From assembly GCA_034670405.1 (NCBI GenBank), contig JAXDDX010000087.1:558001-622000 (forward strand): 64,000 nucleotides of DNA, given 5' to 3'. Numbering within the stretch: position 1 is the stretch's first letter; every line of letters starts with the position of its first letter. Positions 27,401 through 39,400 of the stretch are shown one piece after another. Position numbers and translations under genes: made by a program. The DNA comes from Hoplostethus atlanticus. Its lineage: Eukaryota; Chordata; Actinopteri; Trachichthyiformes; Trachichthyidae. A model generated the notes under the pieces. That model made no database searches. It had not been told where the DNA came from and was given only the letters and a program-made list of their open reading frames with translations.

Positions 27401-30400
27401 TTCCAAAACCTGGCCCAAGCGTACCATTTATCAGGTTACTTACTTCTAAAGTAAGGTTATTGGCAGATTTAAGCACTGATGAGGCTACTTGTGTAATTGG
27501 CCACACATCCCATACTGACAAATGACAGTATTGTCTGTGTGCAGAAAAGAAAACTGGGTGAAGATTAAGCACCATTTGGTACCAGAGATACCAGGAATAG
27601 GCACAAGCCTAATAGTATGATCTAAAATATTTGTAGTGGGGTTTGTTTTGTTTATTATTGATTGATACATACTTAGTGCTTGTTAGCTGGCTTTGTCTAC
27701 TCTTCATAATGTTAAACTAATTAATGTTAAGAATGACAATATCAATGTTTTGTAGCTGCACAAGAGTCCAATACATGTATGCATAGGAGCCTCTCGTGCC
27801 ACCTACAATCAGTCAGAATAGAATGACCCATAAACTAAACAGGGCCAAACATACTAACAGTAAAACACATTTACCACACACACTTCAAAGTCCAACAAAC
27901 ACAGGCTCTGTCTAGTGGTCTCACCGTTGTTGGAGTGTAGCAGGCTGAGTAGTGTGTCCAGCAGGTAGCGGATGATGGTCCTCAACTGCTCTGTGGAGGA
28001 GTTGTGGACCAGCTCCCGGGCTTCCGGGGCTCCGACCTCGGGTAGCAACTTGCGGCCGGCGCCCAGTGACACGCGCAGCCTCTGGACGGCGTGGTGGGCC
28101 AGGTTGAGCTGCAGCTGCAACTGGATGCAGTCCTGGTAGGCTGAGAACACGCGCTGATCCTCCTCCACTGCCTTGTCAGGTTTGCGTAGGAAGTATTGGG
28201 CATTATTGGCGCTGTTGAGTGGTGGCAGGTCGATGTTCTGGAGAAGGGTCTCCAGCCGGTGGCAAGCAAGGTTATACCTGGAGAAGCAGGGAAGGAGTAG
28301 TCAGAGCAAAGAAACAGGGGAGAGCGAGTTACTTCACTCCATTTTCTTTGCATTTGATGATTGATCTCTATAATTACCAAACACCCTAATTTTCATTCAA
28401 CCCATACAACTAAATCTAAAAAGGCTAAGGCATGTCCAGTGTCATGATAATGTTTTCTGTGTTAACTTTAACTTAAACTTGCTAGCATGCTAGCTTTAGT
28501 ATAAGTTGTCTATTCAGCACAACCTACACGTTTGGCAAAACATGGAAGTCCAGGTCTAATTTCTATTAGGGTCGAGTGCTACGATATAAATAAGCTAATC
28601 AGAGGCATGAGGTTTCAAAATTCTGGGCCCTCCACCACTCCTCCCTCTCCAGTTAGGCCTATGTATAAAACACCACCAAAAGGTGCATTTCAGCAGTGCA
28701 AACCTTAGGGCTTATTTACAAAAAATGTAAAAGTTTTATAATGACTTTTTCTCATTATATTAAAGATCTTCTCTTTATATGATTATAATTTCTCATTCTA
28801 ACAAAATAATGAGGAGGAAATTATAAGCCTCTAGTGGCAGCAATGTGCTTCCGTATATAGACCCTATTTGGACCTGGCAAATTCCATACAGTCAACACCA
28901 ACAAAATGGGAATGCAGTTGGAATTTCGAAGTGGAAGTGGGTCTAGCCGTGGCAGTGAGGGTGGTTCTCTTCCTGGCTTACCTGCACTGGATATCCTCCT
29001 GCAGTGCCACCATCATGGCCAAATGCTGGTCCACATCCGGCTGACTGGCCGCCTCGCTCTCACCCCGCAGCGGGTCATGCATCAACTTTAGCTCGCTCTC
29101 CCACGGTAAGATGTAGGTGTGGCCATAGTAGAAGCCCAGTGGGATCTTTGCCCTCGCGTTGGTGCTACCATATCGCCCAATCACAGTGATCTGTGGGTTG
29201 AGTTAGAGAAATCAAACGAGAACGTCAGGGATTAGGTGAAGAACCACGACTCCAAACAGCCAAAAAAGTTCAGAACAGTAATAATAATAATAAATAATAA
29301 ACAAATAACAGTAAGAAATAGTAGTAATCAATAGTAGTAAATAACAAAGATCTCTTGTTTTGTGGCAATCACATTTTCTTTGTATAATGTCTACTAGATA
29401 CACACAGCACTAAATCTAATACTTTGGGCATACCGCTAACTGGCTAGTGTTGCTATCAGTTGCTCTTTCTGGCTGCTAGCATTTCAAAGTTATTAATTCC
29501 TACCATTTTACAGTCTTCACAGCGGAGAGAGCAAAATATGTACGATTGTCTATCAGCGTGACCTAGGCCTCTAAAGTCCTTTGAGGCTTATTTCAGACCT
29601 GCAAACTCATCGCCTTTTGGGGAAATTCATCATCGAAATATTCAAAATGAATTTGCAGGTCCGATATTTGTGATAAAGGGCTATATAAATAAACTTCACA
29701 TCATCAGTGCTGGTGGAGTAATAGCCTAATTCTAATGAGTTTAATCACCTTTCCTCTTCATCTTAGTCTCTCCTTGCTCTCTTTCCAAAGAAAGACTTTT
29801 TCCATAATTAAGCCATAATATCAAGAGAAAGGATGTGCATAATCAAGGCTATAAAAATCGCATCAAATCCTTATTTCATTTTGGCGCTAGCGGAAAAGGC
29901 TATTGAGGCCACCAAAAATTTCCCTATGCAAGAAAACCCCTGACAAACAGACCTTCATGAACCTGCACACTGGCGGCGGCAAAAGGTCGTGCAGAATGAG
30001 GGAGTGGGTGCTGATGTCAGTGGCTACGACAAGCCTGCGACCGTCCACCTCCTCGCCAAGCGTCCAGATGTCTATGGACAGAGAGGCCAGGTCACTGCAG
30101 GTCGGGATCAGAGCGTCCGTCAGCAGCACGGGGCGTCCGAAGTCCAGCGTCACAAACCGACGAGCTCCTGAGAAGGAGGGCGAACAGAAAGAGGGGGAAG
30201 AATAAATGGGATAAATGCATTTCTCTTAATGGATCAAGAGCAAAAGGTTTTTTTTAATATTAGAAATCAATGTTACATAAACCATGACAACTTGTGTTTA
30301 TAGTAGTATAATAGTAGAGTAGTTTTACTTTGGTGATTTTCACAACTGTCCTCTGGCTGTACACCATAAAACAAGCATGGGAATCACAATGTTGTCATTG

Positions 30401-33400
30401 AGACTACACCATCCAAGTGTTTCTTTTTCAATCAGGCTTCATGTTTTGCACCTGGGCAGGTTTGCCCAAGAGTATATAAGATGGCAGGCTGGGCCAGTTC
30501 TCTTTCTTTCCCTTCCTGCCTAGACACTGTGCTCTGAGACTTCCCCCAAAGGAAGTTTGTTGTTTTGCTGACTTCCACATCCCACTTTTGATTTTGTTAT
30601 TCCTTGTATTTAAATTAATATATTAAATATTCGATTTCTTTGTGTGGTCTCCTGCATTTGTTGTCAACACTACAAAGTTGAAACTGTACATACAGTGGGG
30701 TCCAAAAGTTGATACTTCTTATTCATGAATACATTATTTAGAACTGAAACAAATCAACATTTTTAGATGTTTGAGAAATGCTTGTACGAAATTGAAATAT
30801 CTGAATATCTTGTTCACACAATTTGTTAAGGTTCTCTCACATTGTCCCACCATACATTTCATTCAAATATTAACACATATATGCTCCTAATACACAGTGA
30901 GAATTGTTTTTGTCTTTTAACAAACTAATACCAGATGTTGACTAAATTAATATGGTGTTATTGTCATTACTGCTAGTGCTTTAACTTTACTTTAAAGTAA
31001 AGTAAAGAAAAAAATTCTGAGCTCCTTGAATTGTGGATTTGATGGTTTTAAGGAACGGAGAAAATGTTCTCAAAACATTTTAAAGTGCTACACTAAGTGC
31101 TACTCGAGTGCTACAAGCCATGAAGGGAGCTGGAGCCAAGTCTTACCAGAGTGCATCCGCTCTATGATGATAGACTGGTGTGGAGGAGGCTGCAGGAAGT
31201 GAGAAGCCTGGGAGATGGCCAACGCCAGACCACTCCCCATGGGGTTCTGGAGCAAACAACATTACCCAAATTAGAACAGAAAGAGAAAATATTTTCACAT
31301 TATAGTGTGATGCAAACACCATTCCCATCCACCTAAATTCATATGTGCAGCCATTACAGTTATACTAACTGCACTTAGCTTTCTGGCTGCTTCAATTTCT
31401 GCCAGCTAGACTACATGCTACTAATGATCTTGTTTTTTTAACCATGTGTCCACACTGCAAGCAACACGATAAACAAGTCACTGGAAGACCATTCACTTCT
31501 TACAGAGCTGAGCAACCAGGGAAACTTGGCTGATGTGTGGATGGTCAACAAGCTTGTCAGCCAAGAAAAGTTGGCCATGGCTTAACTTTTTGCAATCAAC
31601 AAACAATCAGATATTTGTTTCCTTGTTTCTATACTAATGTGATTTTAATTAATGCTACCATATTAGCCCATGCCAGCTAGATATGTTAACTCATCAAAAC
31701 AATGCAACATTGTGCCTGGCAGTAACAAAGTGCTATAAAAATATAAGATTTGTATAAATACATTTATACATATTATTCAATTTAAACATTTTAAATTATA
31801 TATAAAAAAATATATATTTTTCTTGGTCAAAACTTATGGCTACACAAAAGCACTACATAGATGAAATCAGAGCTGAGCGACCCATCAACCAAGTTGCATG
31901 CAGTGTGAATGCACATTAAGAGTTCTTGATGCTAGCCATTAAGCTACAAGGTCATCAAAGCTATATTACAGACTTGGCTTTTGTGCTGCATTCACATGGG
32001 AATAACCGTTGGACCAATATAATGGTTAAAAGCAACAACTTGACAGCATTCATGCTTTCAAACTTGCCTGAAGCAGTCAAGAAGCCATGACTGAAATTTT
32101 CTGCAGACTTTGGTTGCTCCTGATCAGCTTTTTCACACTTAATGCACATGCACTTAGTGAGCAATACATTTGAGACTTTTGTGATGAAAATCAGTTTGTT
32201 TCGTTGGAAATGAACTGTAACTACATTACATTACAGTAATTTAGCAGACGCTTTTATCCAAAGCGAATTACAAAGGTGATAGTTGACACTATGTGGGGAT
32301 CGAACCCACAACCCTGAGACCGAGAGTCTCATGCTCCATCGACTGAGCTGTCCGGGCCGGACTAAGAAACTAGGCAAGCACGGGCTACATGCTACTAACC
32401 GGTTTGGCTTTCTGGCTGTTCTTGCTGTGTGTGACCAGGTTGACAGGCCCGGGGTCCATCATGGAGCCGGGGAAGAGGTGGGCCAGCTCGGCACTGAAGG
32501 CCGCCGACACCGCCTCATTGGGCGGGGTGAGGGGAGGAGTCATGAAGAGAGGCGTGGTCTTTGGTGTTGGGGGGATGACGTCAGAGGGGTGAATGAAGAA
32601 GCCTGGGGCCGAAGAGGGATTGGAAGGCACAGAGTTGTGGATGGGCCCCACGCCGGAGGCAGCAGCGGCGGCTGCTGAGGTGGTCTGATGTAGCTTGGCC
32701 TCCAACTTGGCCTTCTGTTCTCAACACAGACAAAGAGTTACGTGGAGCTAGAAGATACAGCACATTTAATTAGTAGCATAGCTACAGTTGGTACTTTTAA
32801 AGATGAAGGCAGTCTATCGGTGATCAATTCTACAAGCAGAACAGAAACAATATACAAGGTCTGAGATCTGTTATTTGTGTAACAGTGTAAGAAAGTGTAA
32901 TAAGTGTTAATAAGTGTAAACGAGTTTACACTTATTAACACTTATTACACTTTCTGCAGTTGGGGCAGAAAAGAATATGCACCTAGGCCAGTGTAATATG
33001 TAAGGTACAGTATTTCATATATTTCCTTTGCCTAAGGATTAAGCTTTCACAACAGCTTCCCATAGCCCACTTGAAACTATACCATTAATACCTCTCTAAA
33101 AACAAGGGTGGAATCATGTTAATGTATGTGGATGGTCTCAAACCTGCTGCTGTAGCTTTAGCAGCTGCTGTTGCTTCTCCTGCAGGACCTGGAGCTGCTG
33201 CTCTGCTGACACCATGGCGTGGGACAGTGACTGAAGCGCCACCTGGGCTGCCGAGCTTAACGCTGTGGACGCTTCGCCCACCGCGCCAGTCGACAGGCCG
33301 CCCACCGCTGGGGTCACGCCGAATGTACTCACTGGGCGAGAAAAGGAAGGTCGGGCAATTATCACAGGTCAGGTGTAGCTATGACACGTGATTATCTAGG

Positions 33401-36400
33401 GCAGCGGTTCTCCATCCTGGTCCTCGGGGGCCCTGCTGGTTTTCAAATCCAGCCACATATTCATTATAAAATTAAAATTATAAATCATTATAAAAATGAA
33501 TGTGTCTCAAAATGCATGTGTCTGGTCCAAGAGATGTTACACCTAGTGTCTATACTAGGGTCAGATATGGGCTTTTGAAGGCTGATACCAACACTTTTGG
33601 AATGAAGCTGCCAACAGCTGATATTTTGTGCCAACCTTTAATTAAATTACAAGTATTCTGTAACTTTGAGCTAAATTACAAGTATTCAGTATTTCATTAT
33701 TTCTCAAGTTGTATTGTTGGCATGGTGGAAAAGCCTCTGAAATGGCATTTAGACGATGGGACACTACAACTCTCTATTAAAAATCCAGGATAACAATAAA
33801 ACAACAATAACAATTTTAAAAAAAAGTATGCATACTGAAATCTGATCAAAATGTGGCATTAGAATAAATTCAAGTTAAGGGGTTCTCAGACAAGCAGTGT
33901 AGCATTGATCAATTATACAATAAATATATAATCTCTCTGCAACATGTTGGAAGTGGATGATATTGAATGGCCGATATCAGCGACATATATCGCTCTAACC
34001 AGTCTAAATGAAATAGAAAAAAGAAAAAGGTGTTTACCAGTGAACATGCTGGCGTCATCACGCTCCACCCGTGTACCATCACTGGTGGAGATGCAAGTAA
34101 AGTGCAAAGGTTCGACCTCCAGGAGCCCCGTCAGCGCCGTGAAGCTGCCCTCTGCAGCTGTACAGCTGCTCAACTTTCCGTTCCCTGCAGGACACAAACA
34201 GATGCATTTAGGTAAAACAATGTAGGGCTCAGTCTGGATAATATATGAACTTTGGGTGTCTTCTTGGTTGCAAAGTGCTTCAAAACCAAGAAAAATACAG
34301 GTCAACAATGATAAAACAAGATAATAAGATAAATAAGATAGAAAGTAAGTTAGTTAGAAAACAGCCATACAGATCAAATTTTGAATACACTGAGCCATTC
34401 TGTCAGTTTTTGGTTAAGGCAGGACATTGCAGTCAAGGCCAGAAGAAACAAAAGCAGAAGAAATAAAAGTAGATAGAAACATTGCAAAATTTATGAGATT
34501 AAAAAAGCAGAACAAGCTTTTTAGTATGTTGCTGAAAATTAAAAGGAGAATTCCGGGATTTTTAAACCTGGCCTCTATATCCACAAAATCGCCTATTATA
34601 CTGCAAAATAGGTCCAAAAAGTTTCGGAATTGCTCCGGTAGATCGGCTCAGTCGGCAGTCACGAAATGGGCTCAATGGCTGCAACGTAATCCTGTGGGGC
34701 AAGTGCGCGCGGTCAAAGTACGTCCACTAAAAGTGCTTGATTTTGCCACTGACAGGCTCAGATTGTTATTCGTGTGTCTGACAACATTACTGAAAGGATC
34801 GCTACAGAAATAGACCTTTTTTTTGAACCAGAAAACTAAAGTCTAGCTCAAGGAGAAGTCCCGCGCTGAAATGGACGGTGGACAAAGGTAGTCTATGAAA
34901 GCGAGAGGGTTGAGTTGTTGCGGGAAGAGGACGGTAGAAACCTGACAAAGGTATTCTATGAAAGCTGCGCAAAGTCTTCCTCAACATTTTGTTGGCACAG
35001 TTCGGAAATGCGCAAAAACTAACCATTGTTGTTTTTATTATTGGGAAAAAACAAATACTCTAAACTACGCTTTCTATACTCCAACACACGTCTCCAACAC
35101 TGACTCACGTTTCCACCATCCTCTTCCTACAACAAGTCAACCCTCTCGCTTGCATAGACTACCTTTGTCACGTTTCCACGTCCTCTTCCTGCAACAACTC
35201 TCGCGAGATTTCAGAGTTCCGAGCTGTTTTGGCGGCACGAGAGGGACCTACACAATATTAGGCAGGTGGTTTTAATGTTATGGCTGATCGGTGTATGCTT
35301 CCTGTCAGTCTGAGTGAATCACTAACTGATTCAATGACTGAACAATTTCACAGAGCACATTGCTGCAGAACCGGTCAGATACAGTTCCACATTTTCTGCG
35401 TATTGCAAAATTCAAAGTGCTTGGAGCAACTAAAATGGCTCCAACCGTGGGTGTGCTAGTCCATTTTGCATACCTGAGAGAATGTCAGAGAGGTCAATCT
35501 CATCTGACTGGACTCCAATGTTGCTACTGAAGGCATTCTTACAGGAGGAACCACTGACCTCCAGGTCAAACAGCACCGGGTCAAATGGGGAGCTGTAAAG
35601 ACCATACCTGGGAGGAAACAGGCATGGTTGATGAGAAAAGAGGCTTTTGTTTAGGAACAACCATCAGGGAATAACAGAATTAAATTCACAATAAAATGAA
35701 AAATGATTTTATTTATTTTATTGTATTTTTACATCAAAATCCCATTTAAAACAAACTTGTCGGCCAAGAAAAGTTGGCCACAGATGATCGCTTCACGATC
35801 ATTGGCCATCTTTCAGCCCCCTTAAACTTTCCCCAATCTGAAGTTTTGGATTAGTACCTGGTCTGCAGCAGTGCCTCCAGTGGGGTGAGGCGGTCCTGCA
35901 GCTGGCGTGACACAGCAGTGAGCAGGGAGGCGCAGGCAGTGCTGCAGCCCGAAAGATCCTCCTCCTTCACATAGTTCAGCACCACAAAGTACCAGAAAAC
36001 CGAACCTGAAGACAAAGGGGGGGGGGTGAAGAGAGATGAATGTAGCATTTCAACAGTAGTGAATCATTACCACATTCATTTTGAGACATTAGTAGAATTA
36101 CCATAAACAAATGAGCATTGTTGAGAAGCCCCTACCAGCCTCTACACTGCATTTTAGGATTAGGTCGGATTTAGCAGGAAATGGCTGCTGTCGATGGAGA
36201 AATTGGTGTCCCTTCCTCTTCTACGATAGATTGTTAAACGTCAATGCAAAATGGTGTGTCTAGAAAGAAGACCTTGCTCTTTGAGTCTGTGTGACAGACA
36301 CTAAAACCTGACATTTACTATTGATGTTTTAGATTGTTGAATTGTTTTCTCCTATTAAACTCCACTGTAGCTGCACTGGAAATATCTCAACGTGACATTG

Positions 36401-39400
36401 TCTCATCTATGTTTGGCCATTGAATCACAGGAATATGAAAACTACACCACCAAACAATGAAATGGACACAGGAATACAAGGTATATTGTCAATAACGGCT
36501 TTTAAACAGTGCTCAGTGTTTTAGGGTGGATTTTTTTCCTTTAAAACTTCTAATTACAATTTGACTAAACAACTCAAAGACGGCTCCTTATTGAGTCTCT
36601 TTCAGCCTTAAATAATTTTGTGTGAAGAGGGAGCAGTGTACATAAAGGCAATTTTGTCCAATTGATTTTGACCTTAGAGACAATTTGTGGCACATTATCT
36701 ACCTGTGCACCTGTGTTATCTACCCCCCCCCCAGTTACTTACCACCTGTTGCTGCTGCAGGTAAGTAAGGCATATTGTCTAGCAGAGCCTTCAGAAGACC
36801 CATGCCAAAACCCTGTTGACTCGGGTCCCCTTTCCCATTGCTACAGTAAGGAACAAAAAAAAACAGTCATTATCACGTCCATACAAAACCTAAATTGCAA
36901 AAATGTTCAGGAGAGAGAAGCCAGTCAGAGGGACTAGAGTGAACATGAAAAACAATGAAAACAGCAATGTTTCTTACCTAATACAAAGTGCAAGAAAGCG
37001 GGCACATTTGTGGGCTATACTCCGGCCAGCCTCGAAGAAACACACCCGCACAATATCGGTTAGCCTTTTCCGTGTTTTCGCCAGTAAGCCCTCCTTTCCT
37101 TCTCTCAGGCTACAAAGAAGTCATGTAAAATATCAGTGAGACTGTGACAGACGTCTTTGTGAAATGTTCTCTACCCACACAGGTCTCACTGAGCTAAAAG
37201 ATGAAAAGGACAGCATGATGCAAGGGTGCAAGAAAGCTTTGATGTGATTCTGAGGGCTTTTCATGTAGGCCTGCAGTAATAAAAATGTCTAAAGACTAAG
37301 ACAACTGTCTTAGGTATCCCTTTGTCCCTTGGGTTAATACTAGAGCTAGACCAATATGGGTTTTTGAAGGCCGATAATATCTTTTGGATTGAAGCTGCAG
37401 ACAACGGTTCATGAGTGCCAATATTCTGTATCTTTAAACTTGAAAATTACACGGTTTCAATGTTCCCCCACAGAATTACATTCTTGGCAGGATGGAAAAG
37501 CCTCTGAAACAGGATTTAGACAATGGGACACTAAAACTCTCCAATGAAACCTATGATAATACTACCACGACTACTACTACTAATAATAATAATAATAAAA
37601 ATAAGAACGGCATTCATGCATACTTGTGTTGAAAGTGATCAAAATGTCGCATTATTAATCAATTCAGGTTAAAATCTTCCCATACACAGCCACTATAGTA
37701 TTGATTAACTCTACAATAAATATGTAATAAATCTTATAAATATATGAGGTGGACAACAATCACTGGCCCCTATCCGACTCTTAATAAAGGCCAATACTGG
37801 CCCCACACATTGGCAAACCAATGTATTGGTCTAACCCTAGATGATACCGTCTTGTTCGGCTGGCACCCTAGGCTTAGCCCCACCTGCAGGGTCCGTTGGA
37901 GAAGACCCCCGCCAGCCAGCACAGAATGTCCAGGATGAGGCTCTGAGCATGCTCAGTGGCTGGACCGTCCTCCGTTCGCCGACATAGGGCATTCAGCAGC
38001 TTCTCGTGGAAGTCTGGGAACTGTAGCATGGCACAGCGCTGGACTCTGGAGGGCACAGCAGGACAAAATAACCAGCTTGGTTTAATTTGTCCCAGAGAGT
38101 GATGGGGGGAAAAAATCAGTTACCAAAATCACAAAAATTTCATGGACTTTCACATCTTGTTAATCTGGACCATTATTCTACAAGAATTAAAGTATCAAAT
38201 ATTTCTTAACCAGAGTGTCTGCAGAATTTGACGCCCCCACCCTTAATCTAAAAGGTTTCCTCCAGAGATTTGGCACTGCTTTCGGTGGGTGATCTGACCT
38301 TTCTTTGGGTATCGTTGTCTTCTTGAACCTTCTAATTGTGACTGAAACCTCTTGTAGCAGGTCGCAGCCACGCATGTTTTCAAGTTTCTTCGAAGGAGTT
38401 GGGGGCTCCACTTTTGATGTTGAGGCCTTCTCCTACAAACAGACACACACACATTTTCAATAACTGCCGCTGTAGTAACAGAGGCATTCTCACATGTCAG
38501 AGGTTACGACCACACAGAGAAAATATCCTCTGAAATGTGGTGGTATGAGGAACCTTGTGCTTTCAATCTAGAGGTGTGGCAGTAGCACTTTTCTGCCAGC
38601 AGGTGACACCAAAGGAGAGATCTACATTTTCAAAGCTGACATCAAAGCACACAATAATTTACAAATGTGTGTTTTTACAACAACAGACATGACCTGGTGA
38701 GGTAACCTATAAAAGGCGCACTTCAATAGCTACATTGAAGAGTGTCTTTGAACTAATAAGCCCTTGCAAGATGCACCACTATTCTGAAAATAATCCATGT
38801 ATTACTCAGCATGTGACTAGAGGTCTACATTTTAATTTTCAATATGCAGCCTAGATTGAACTAGAATTTAATAACTACAGGCTGTGTACTAAAGTCTCTT
38901 AATTTTAAGCCAATATTACTGTGCATTTGACAGCTTTTTTAACACTCAGGTGTTAAGAACAGATTAGACTGCACTGGGCACTAACACTTCAACAGCCTCA
39001 AGCAGCCAATGAAAAGATAATAATAGATGCTTTCAGCAATTGCCAGCATGTGGAAAAGGCAGAGAAATAAGATCTCAGAAAACAAAACCTGTTACCCAAA
39101 ACACAATCTAACCATACATGCAAAAGCATGACCACTTTCACTTTGCATCACATGGCTACATCACGTGATGTGGGTTTTATACTGGGTGTGTTCTGGGGTG
39201 ACGTACTTAAGCCAATTCTATTACATATATATACACAATTCTAAATATATATGAAACACTGCACTACATCAAAGAGTGTGTCCAGAGTTTCCAGAAGTTG
39301 CCACACTTCAGGTAAATGTGAAGCTGTACCTTGGAGGCCTGTGCCCGCTGTAGCAAGGTGGAGAGTGAATGGGCCTTAGTGCCCTGGGGCTTGGCACTAG

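Noticed and set aside
32283-32357. tRNA-Lys-like sequence on the minus strand
   Set aside because: Acceptor stem does not pair and the anticodon region is changed; it is the head of a SINE. The same holds for 62161-62235.
33396-33445. GCGGTTCTCCATCCTGGTCC TCGG as a complete short element
   Set aside because: It looks like the left end of a common fish repeat, but the right end is absent, so it was not listed as an element.
36743-36752. Alternative donor 3-4 nt from the chosen exon 19 end
   Set aside because: Using it would break the conserved Thr-Gly-Gly-Ser junction with exon 20.
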